Shown piece after piece: positions 33,355-38,566 of a stretch of DNA of 38,566 bases. Source of the DNA: Planctomycetota bacterium (GTDB lineage Bacteria > Planctomycetota > Phycisphaerae > SM23-33); contig JAPLNA010000210.1 in assembly GCA_026693065.1 (NCBI GenBank), positions 1 through 38,566 on the forward strand. The letters run 5' to 3'. The notes under the pieces were generated by a model that had not been told where the DNA came from, ran no database searches, and saw only the letters and a program-made list of their open reading frames with translations. Each line of letters starts with the position of its first letter. The stretch's first letter is position 1. The position numbers were made by a program, and so were the translations under genes.

Positions 33355-33456
33355 CGCGGGTGCCGTGGTTCGCGGCGCAGCCGCAACCACGTCCCTATGA
33401 CCTCCGGCAGATCGAGCGGTGTGGTTGCGGCTGCGCCGCAAACCACGGCACCCGCG
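33355..33456. repeat. REPIN-like pair of inverted hairpins
   Basis: Two 36-bp arms (33355-33390 and 33421-33456) are inverted copies with one mismatch, separated by 30 bp. Each arm is itself a hairpin: GTGGTT, one bulged base, GCGGC, a three-base loop GCA, GCCGC, AACCAC (33365-33390), and the mirror image at 33421-33446. A short hairpin with a bulge, paired with an inverted copy, is the layout of REPINs/BIMEs. No T tract follows, so simple terminator function is unlikely, although it sits between the ABC permease stop and the next operon. Confidence 0.8.
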
Positions 33457-33499
33457 CCCGGGGTGGGCATCGGGGTCGGAACGGGGGAGGCGGGTTCCT

Positions 33500-34690
33500 C
33501 TACAGGGCGCCGCGGCGTTTTTTGCCGAGGGTGTCGGCCAGGACGGCCAGCAGGAGGGTGGCGCCGATGATGAGTTCCTGGGCGTTGGTATTGATGCCCA
33601 GGAGGGTCAGGGCGCTGAGGATGATGGCCATGAGGATCGAGCCCAGGAAGGCCCCGAGCACGGTGCCCTCTCCGCCCTGGAGGCTGGCCCCGCCGATGAT
33701 GACGGCGGTGATGACCTGGAGTTCCAGCCCGACCCCGGCGGTGACGGAGGCGCTGCCCAGGCGGGCGGTCATGATCACGCCGGCGGCGGCGGCCAGCAGG
33801 CCCGTCAGGGTGTAGTTGAAGATCTTGATGCGGTCCACGCGGATGCCCGAGAGGATGGCGGCCTTTTCGTTGCCGCCGAGGTAGTAGTTCTGGCGGAAGA
33901 AGCGGCTGCGTCGCAGGAGGACGTCTCCGGCGGCCACCAGGACGAGGGAGATGAGGATGGGGAACTGGATGCGGGCGCCGCCGGGCAGGACGAGCCCGCC
34001 CTGCCCGATCACGGTGAAGGCCGTCGGAAGGTCCGAAACGTTCTTGCCGTTGGTGACCAGCAGGAGCAGGCCCCGCACGATCTGCATCATGCCCAGGGTG
34101 GTGATGAAGGGGTTGATGCCGACGCGAGCGACGATGAGCCCGTTGGCCGCGCCGACGGAGGCCCCGGTCGCCAGGCCGACCAGGAGGGCCAGCACCACGC
34201 CCAGGACGGCCGGGCCCGGGAGGGCGGGGCAGAGGCGTGTGAGGACCAGGGCCGCTGCCGCCCCGGCCAGCCCCGCCGTCGCCCCCACCGACAGGTCGAA
34301 CCCGCCCGAAACCAGCAGCACCGTCATGCCGATGGCGATGATCGCCTGGAGGGAGACGGCCAGCAGGATGGCCGACAGGTTCGTCCAGCCGAGGAAGACC
34401 TCGGAGGCGTCGGCCATGAAGGCGAAGGCGGCCAAGACGATCAGGAAGATCATGAGTTCGCGGACGCGCGCCATCGCCCGCCGCGCCGCCAGGAATACCC
34501 CCGCGCCCGCCAGCAGGGCCGACAGGGTGAAGGGCATCGCCAGCGGCAGGCCCAGGGCCTCCGACAGGACGATCTCCTGGAGAAAGCCGCCCGAGACGGG
34601 GCGGACGACCCCGAGGGCTCGCAGGACCAGCAGGGCGACGAAAACCCCCGCGCCGGCGGCCGTCATCACGATTCCCAGTTTCTTACGCAC
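33500..34690 (-). CDS. sugar-type ABC transporter permease (RbsC-like)
   Basis: This 396-residue membrane subunit is of the branched-chain/ribose permease family, with about ten helices. Family segments include NLSAILLAVSLQAIIAIGMTVLLVSGG, FDLSVGATAGLAGA, GAANGLIVARVGINPFITTLGMM and ITAVIIGGASLQGGEGTVLGA. The N-terminus has two additional hydrophobic stretches before the core, making it longer than E. coli RbsC (about 320). The start is GTG at 34690 with CAGGAG upstream, 22 nt after the ATPase stop. It is the last gene of the transporter operon. Confidence 0.93.
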   Translation of the reverse strand: MRKKLGIVMTAAGAGVFVALLVLRALGVVRPVSGGFLQEIVLSEALGLPLAMPFTLSALLAGAGVFLAARRAMARVRELMIFLIVLAAFAFMADASEVFLGWTNLSAILLAVSLQAIIAIGMTVLLVSGGFDLSVGATAGLAGAAAALVLTRLCPALPGPAVLGVVLALLVGLATGASVGAANGLIVARVGINPFITTLGMMQIVRGLLLLVTNGKNVSDLPTAFTVIGQGGLVLPGGARIQFPILISLVLVAAGDVLLRRSRFFRQNYYLGGNEKAAILSGIRVDRIKIFNYTLTGLLAAAAGVIMTARLGSASVTAGVGLELQVITAVIIGGASLQGGEGTVLGAFLGSILMAIILSALTLLGINTNAQELIIGATLLLAVLADTLGKKRRGAL

Positions 34691-34712
34691 GGGCTCTCCT
34701 GAAAGTCGGTTC

Positions 34713-36203
34713 TCACGTCACTCCGGCGGCGCAGGCGATGACGTTTTCCTCGGTGGCCTGATCGGCGGCGAACTCGCCGGCGAGGCGCCCCTGGCGCATC
34801 ACGAGCACGCGGTCGGACAGGCCCAGCACCTCGAGCAGGTCGCTGGAGATCAGCACGACGCCCACGCCCGTGGCGGCCAGGTCGCGAAGCAGCGTGTAAA
34901 TCTCGCTGCGGGCGCCCACGTCCACCCCGCGCGTGGGCTCGTCCACGATGAGCACCTTCGGGCCGATGCCCATCCACATCGACAGCAGCACCTTCTGCTG
35001 GTTGCCCCCCGAGAGGTTCCGCACCTGCTGGTCCAGGCCGGGGCAGACGATGTGGAATTTCGTGCGGGCGGCGTCGGCGAAGGCGTCGATGGCCCTCTCG
35101 TTCATCCACCCGGCCCGGGAGGCGAAGCGCCCCAGGCTGGGGGCCACGCAGTTGTCGCGGATGGCCATTTGCAGGAACAGCCCCTGCTCCTTGCGGTCCT
35201 CGGTGAGGTAGCCCACGCCGGCGCGGACGGCCTCTCGCGGCGAGCCCAGGTGCAGCGGCCGGCCGTCGAGGGCGATTTCGCCGGCGACGAGCGAGTCGGC
35301 CCCGACGAGGGCGCGCCCCAACTCCGTCCGCCCCGCCCCGACCAGCCCGGCCAGGCCCAGGATCTCACCCCGACGCAACCCAAAGCTGACGTCCTGGAAT
35401 CGCCCGCCGCTCGCGCCGCGAACGCAGAAGTATTCAGGCCCCACCTCGTGCGACCGGCGGCCGTACATGTTGGAAATCTCCCGACCCACCATCATCCGCA
35501 CGAGCGATTCCTCTGTGGCCCCGGCGGCCGGGCAGGTGCCCACGTGCCGACCGTCGCGCAGGACCGTCACGCGGTCGGCGACGCGGAAGATCTCCGACAG
35601 GTGGTGGCTGATGTAGATGAAGCTGGCGCCGCGGGCCTTGAGGCCCTCGATGACGGCGAAGAGCCGCCCCGTGTCGGGCCCGGTGAGCGAACTGGTCGGT
35701 TCGTCGAGGATGAGGACCTTGGGGTTATGCGAGATGGCCTTGAGGATCTCGATCACCTGGCGGCGGGCCATCGAGAGGGCGGCCACCGGCGTGTCCGGGT
35801 CCAGGTCGAGGTCGAACATCGCCAGCAGGTCGCGGGCCTGTTGGTGCAGCCGGCGGCGGTCGATCAGGTTCCATCGCCCGACCGGCTGACGGTTGGCCAG
35901 GAGGTTCTCAGCCACCGAGAGGTTGGGCGCGAGGGAGAGTTCCTGGAAGACGACGCTGATGCCGGCGAGGGCGGCCTGGTGGGCGTCGGTGAAGGACACC
36001 AGGCGGCCCTCCAGTTCGATCGTGCCCGAGTCGGGCTTCTGGATGCCGCCCAGGATGTGCATCAGGGTGCTCTTGCCCGCCCCGTTCTCGCCCACGAGGG
36101 CGTGAACCTCCCCTCGCCGGACGTCCAGGTGCACCCCGTCCAGGGCGCGGACGCCCGGGAACGTCTTGACGATGTCGCGAACCTGGAGGACGAGATCGGG
36201 CAT
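34713..36203 (-). CDS. sugar-type ABC transporter ATP-binding protein (RbsA-like)
   Basis: This 496-residue protein has two ATPase domains in tandem. The first has Walker A GENGAGKST near residue 39 and Walker B VLILDEPTSSLTG. Its signature reads LSMARRQ instead of LSGGQ, as is usual for the first half of this family. The second has the degenerate Walker A GLVGAGRTE and the signature LSGGNQQK with VLIVDEPTRGVDVG. It energises import of a monosaccharide-like solute. ATG 36203 lies 20 nt after the stop of the nearest binding protein. Its first 30 codons are duplicated as a remnant at 37349-37255. Confidence 0.94.
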   Translation of the reverse strand: MPDLVLQVRDIVKTFPGVRALDGVHLDVRRGEVHALVGENGAGKSTLMHILGGIQKPDSGTIELEGRLVSFTDAHQAALAGISVVFQELSLAPNLSVAENLLANRQPVGRWNLIDRRRLHQQARDLLAMFDLDLDPDTPVAALSMARRQVIEILKAISHNPKVLILDEPTSSLTGPDTGRLFAVIEGLKARGASFIYISHHLSEIFRVADRVTVLRDGRHVGTCPAAGATEESLVRMMVGREISNMYGRRSHEVGPEYFCVRGASGGRFQDVSFGLRRGEILGLAGLVGAGRTELGRALVGADSLVAGEIALDGRPLHLGSPREAVRAGVGYLTEDRKEQGLFLQMAIRDNCVAPSLGRFASRAGWMNERAIDAFADAARTKFHIVCPGLDQQVRNLSGGNQQKVLLSMWMGIGPKVLIVDEPTRGVDVGARSEIYTLLRDLAATGVGVVLISSDLLEVLGLSDRVLVMRQGRLAGEFAADQATEENVIACAAGVT

Positions 36204-36223
36204 GGGTTGGCTCTTGGAAGTCG

Positions 36224-37240
36224 CTATTCCTGGCTCCCGGGGCCTGTGGCCGGACGGCCTGGCCTCGAGCGAACGAAGTTCGAGCAGTTGTCCTTGTCGA
36301 TGATGACCACGCCGACATCCACGCTCTTGGGCACGCCGCCGATGCCGGGCCTGGCCTTGTCGCTGGAGATCCTCTGGGTGTTGTTGCGAAGGCCATACAG
36401 GATCTGCACGGCGTGGAAGGGCATCAGGGCGGTCTGCCTCGCCACGCCGGCCTGGATCACGCCGTCCTGGATGTACTGGATCGTCTGGCGGCTGTGGTCC
36501 AGGACGACGATCTTGACCTGGCCGGCTTTTCCGGCTTCCTTGACGGCGACGGCCGAGCCGACGCTGCCGTCGACCTCGATACAGCCGAAGCCCGCCAGGT
36601 CCGGGTGCAGTTGGAGCAGCGAGCTGGTCGCCTGGGCGGCCTTGATCGGGTCCGACTGCGTGTTGCCCTCGGCCACGAGCTCGATCTGGGTGTTTTCCGC
36701 GATGGCCTGCTTGAAGCCCTGACGGCGTTCCTCGAGGTTGGGCTGCCCGGGCTTGTAAAGCAGGGCGACCTTGCCTTTGCCGACGATCTGGGCGAGTTTC
36801 TTGCCGACCTCGTAACCGGCTTTGACTTCGTCCACGCCCACGAACGCGACCCGCCGGGAGCCGGGCAGATCGCCGTCCACCGTCACCACCGGGATGCCCG
36901 CGGCGACGGCCTTGTCGATGATCGGGATCAACGACGCATCGAAACCCACCACGACCAGCCCGGCGGGCTTTCGGGCGATGGCCTGCTCCAGGGCGTCGGC
37001 CATGAGGGCCATGTCGTAACCGAGCGGGCCGACGTAGTCGGTCTGGACGCCCAGAGCCTCGCCCGCGTGCTTCATCCCCAGCCTGTGGTCGTGGAAGTAA
37101 TCCAGCCCGCCCAGGGCGGAGACCTCGATGTAGAGTTGGTCGGGATGGGCCTGCTTGTCCCCCGCCACCGGCATGCAGGAGGGCAGGCCCATCGCCGCCA
37201 GCGCCACCGCCGCACACATGACGGTCGAGAGCTTATGCAT
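36224..37240 (-). CDS. sugar ABC transporter substrate-binding lipoprotein, copy 1
   Basis: This 338-residue protein is of the ribose/galactose-binding type (periplasmic binding protein family 4). The signal sequence ends in LPSC (Cys22), an imperfect lipobox. The binding domain shows DYFHDHRLGMKHAGEALGV, KPAGLVVVGFDASLIPIIDKAVAAGIPVVTVDGDLP and the hinge and second lobe through VGVVIIDKDNCSNFV. It is a close paralogue of the gene upstream, with many identical stretches, so the two may bind related ligands. The start at 37240 has GGAGG nine bases upstream. The last codons of the ATPase remnant overlap this start. Confidence 0.93.
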   Translation of the reverse strand: MHKLSTVMCAAVALAAMGLPSCMPVAGDKQAHPDQLYIEVSALGGLDYFHDHRLGMKHAGEALGVQTDYVGPLGYDMALMADALEQAIARKPAGLVVVGFDASLIPIIDKAVAAGIPVVTVDGDLPGSRRVAFVGVDEVKAGYEVGKKLAQIVGKGKVALLYKPGQPNLEERRQGFKQAIAENTQIELVAEGNTQSDPIKAAQATSSLLQLHPDLAGFGCIEVDGSVGSAVAVKEAGKAGQVKIVVLDHSRQTIQYIQDGVIQAGVARQTALMPFHAVQILYGLRNNTQRISSDKARPGIGGVPKSVDVGVVIIDKDNCSNFVRSRPGRPATGPGSQE

Positions 37241-37349
37241 GAGAAGGTCCTCCCTGCTCGCCGCGGGCGTCCAGGTACACGCCGTCCGGGGGCCGAACGC
37301 CCGGGAGCGCTTTGACGAAGCGGCGAACATGGGAAACAAGATCGGGCAT
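37233..37349 (-). pseudogene. 38-codon remnant of the ABC ATPase gene start
   Basis: Reading from ATG 37349, the frame MPDLVSHVRRFVKALPGVR continues to DGVYLDARGEQGG and stops at 37233. It matches the true ATPase N-terminus (MPDLVLQVRDIVKTFPGVR) at 19 of the first 29 residues. DNA upstream of both ATG codons also matches, including the roughly 20-nt gap from the preceding binding-protein stop. Homology ends near 37255, before the Walker A motif. It is therefore a truncated duplicate. The remnant stop overlaps the start of binding protein copy 1, so it might still be translated as a coupling leader. Confidence 0.85.
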
Positions 37350-37368
37350 GGGTCGGCTTGTGGGCTCG

Positions 37369-38454
37369 CTATTTCTGGGCCTCGGGCTGGGTCGTTGGCC
37401 CCGTGGCCGGGGCGCTGGCGGGAGCACTGGCGGGTCGGGTGGCCGGGGCGGCGGGCGGGGTGGCCGCGGCGCGGACGAAGAGCGAGCAGTTGTCCTTGTC
37501 GATGATGATCACGCCGGTGTCGACGGTCACGGGCGCGCCGCTGACGCCGGCCTTGGCGTTGTCTGTGGAGATGGGCGCGGGATTGTTGCGAAGGTTGTAC
37601 AGGATCTGCACGGCGTAGAAGGGCATCAGGGCCGTCTGCTGGGCCACGCTGGCCTGGATCACGCCTTCCTGAATGTACTTGAGCACCTCGCCGCCTCGGT
37701 CCATCGAGACGACTTTGACCTGGCCGACCTTGCCGGCCTCTTTGACGGCGGTGGCCGAGCCGGCGCCGCCCTCGGCCTCGATGCAGCCGAAGCCCGCCAG
37801 GTCCGGGTGCAGTTGGAGCAGGGAGGCGGCGGCCTGGGCGGCCTTGATCGGGTCGGACTGCGTGTTGCCCTCGTCCACGAACTCGATCTGGGGGTTTTCC
37901 GCGAGGGCCTTCTTGAAGCCCTGGCGGCGTTCCTCGAGGTTGGACTGGCCGGGCTTGTAGAGCAGGGCGACCTTGCCCTTGCCGACGACCTGGGAGAGCT
38001 TCTTGCCGATTTCGTACCCGGCCCGGACGTTGCCCGTGCCCACGAACGCCACTCGCCTGGACTGGGGCAGGTCGGCGTCCACCGTCACCACCGGGATGCC
38101 CGCGGCGACGGCCTTGTCGACGATCGGGTTGAGCGAGTCCTCGAACCCCACCACGACCAGCCCGTCGGGTTTGCGGGCGATGGCCTGCTCCAGGGCGGTG
38201 ACCATGGCGGACATGTCGTAGGTGGCCGGGCCCACGTAGTCGGTCTGCACGCCCAGGGCCTTGCCGGCCAGTTCCATCCCGAGCTTGTGGTCGTAGAAGT
38301 AGTCCAACCCGCCCAGGGCGGAGACCTGGATGTAGAGCTGGTCGGCATGGGATTGCTTCTCGCCGGTCATTCGCTTGCAGGAGGGCAAGGCCGTCGCCGC
38401 CAGAATCGCCAGGGCCACCGCCGCCGCACGCACGAGGTTCGAAGGTTTACACAT
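37369..38454 (-). CDS. sugar ABC transporter substrate-binding lipoprotein, copy 2
   Basis: This 361-residue paralogue of the downstream binding protein has a signal sequence ending in TALPSC (Cys26). The core is nearly colinear: DYFYDHKLGMELAGKALGV, KPDGLVVVGFEDSLNPIVDKAVAAGIPVVTVDADLP, GVIIIDKDNCSLFV. Ligand-contact stretches differ (MDRGGEVLKYIQ against LDHSRQTIQYIQ in copy 1), hinting at a changed specificity. The C-terminal 35 residues are a Pro/Ala/Thr/Gln linker absent from copy 1. The start at 38454 has AAAGGAG upstream. It is the first gene of the transporter operon, with a promoter at 38516-38488. Confidence 0.93.
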   Translation of the reverse strand: MCKPSNLVRAAAVALAILAATALPSCKRMTGEKQSHADQLYIQVSALGGLDYFYDHKLGMELAGKALGVQTDYVGPATYDMSAMVTALEQAIARKPDGLVVVGFEDSLNPIVDKAVAAGIPVVTVDADLPQSRRVAFVGTGNVRAGYEIGKKLSQVVGKGKVALLYKPGQSNLEERRQGFKKALAENPQIEFVDEGNTQSDPIKAAQAAASLLQLHPDLAGFGCIEAEGGAGSATAVKEAGKVGQVKVVSMDRGGEVLKYIQEGVIQASVAQQTALMPFYAVQILYNLRNNPAPISTDNAKAGVSGAPVTVDTGVIIIDKDNCSLFVRAAATPPAAPATRPASAPASAPATGPTTQPEAQK

Positions 38455-38487
38455 GGAACGCTCCTTTCACAGGGTTGACAGGCCCAG

Positions 38488-38516
38488 ACTGTACCCGCCC
38501 GGGGCGAACGGGACAA
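38488..38516 (-). promoter_or_regulatory. candidate promoter of the sugar ABC operon
   Basis: On the minus strand TTGTCC (38516-38511) and TACAGT (38493-38488) are separated by exactly 17 bp. The expected start, near 38481, leaves a leader of about 27 nt that contains the AAAGGAG ribosome site. Confidence 0.6.
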
Positions 38517-38566
38517 GCCCGACGGCCTCTGACTTGCCCCATCCCCAGTTTCAGCGAGCAAGAGCC

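Noticed and set aside
33355-33456. Inverted repeat as a simple rho-independent terminator of the ABC operon
   Set aside because: No T tract follows, and the nested bulged hairpins fit a REPIN better. A terminating effect is still possible.
36203-37217. Extending the ABC ATPase gene upstream through its open frame into the binding-protein region
   Set aside because: The frame is antisense-like Arg/Gly-rich sequence overlapping the clear binding-protein gene. MPDLV at 36203 is the family start, and the remnant at 37349 begins at the same codon.

Overview
The window is about 66% GC (estimated by eye) and almost fully coding. It looks like a Planctomycete, probably of the class Phycisphaerae. 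The reasons are: extracytoplasmic proteins with low-complexity Pro/Ala/Thr/Gln linkers, LamG and formylglycine-generating-enzyme-like (FGE-like) domain proteins, a GH109/Gfo-Idh-MocA lipoprotein, a Tat-exported aldo/keto reductase, a uroporphyrinogen-decarboxylase-like protein of unknown role, and a long PstA. This assignment is inference from protein style; there is no rRNA gene. I saw no tRNA, rRNA, CRISPR array or transposase gene.

Layout. 1-5.2 kb: URO-D-like protein, an unrecognised lipoprotein, a GH172/DUF2961 protein, an AlkD-type DNA glycosylase and a single-domain response regulator. 5.2-10.4 kb (minus strand): three tandem paralogous exported proteins with one conserved helical N-terminal module and exchangeable C-terminal domains (LamG, LamG, FGE-like). 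10.4-17.5 kb: a phosphate regulon, pstS-pstC-pstA-pstB on minus and a phoB/phoR-like pair divergent on plus, with a 22-bp-period direct repeat between them that looks like a Pho box. 17.5-18.6 kb: a NifX-like protein and a DUF134 regulator on minus.

18.6-24.6 kb (plus): the most interesting region. An ArsR-type repressor with a recognisable promoter and operator is followed by seven co-directional genes: a DGC-domain cysteine protein, a mini-thioredoxin, a thioredoxin lipoprotein, a thioredoxin fused to two cysteine-rich NosL/MerB/TRASH-like modules, a SurA-N-like/thioredoxin fusion, a CcdA-type electron transporter and an ArsP/DUF318-type permease. Together they could carry electrons from cytoplasmic thioredoxin across the membrane to several envelope thioredoxins, coupled to metal or metalloid handling and export. 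24.6-29.2 kb (minus): an RND pump and its adaptor, convergent with that operon. 29.3-30.8 kb (plus): ECF sigma, zinc-type anti-sigma, thioredoxin, DUF6132 protein.

30.8-38.5 kb (minus): a GH109-like oxidoreductase/glycosidase, a Tat aldo/keto reductase, a REPIN-like double hairpin, and a sugar-type ABC importer with two tandem paralogous binding proteins. Between the two binding proteins lies a 38-codon remnant of the ATPase gene start, which records how the duplication happened.
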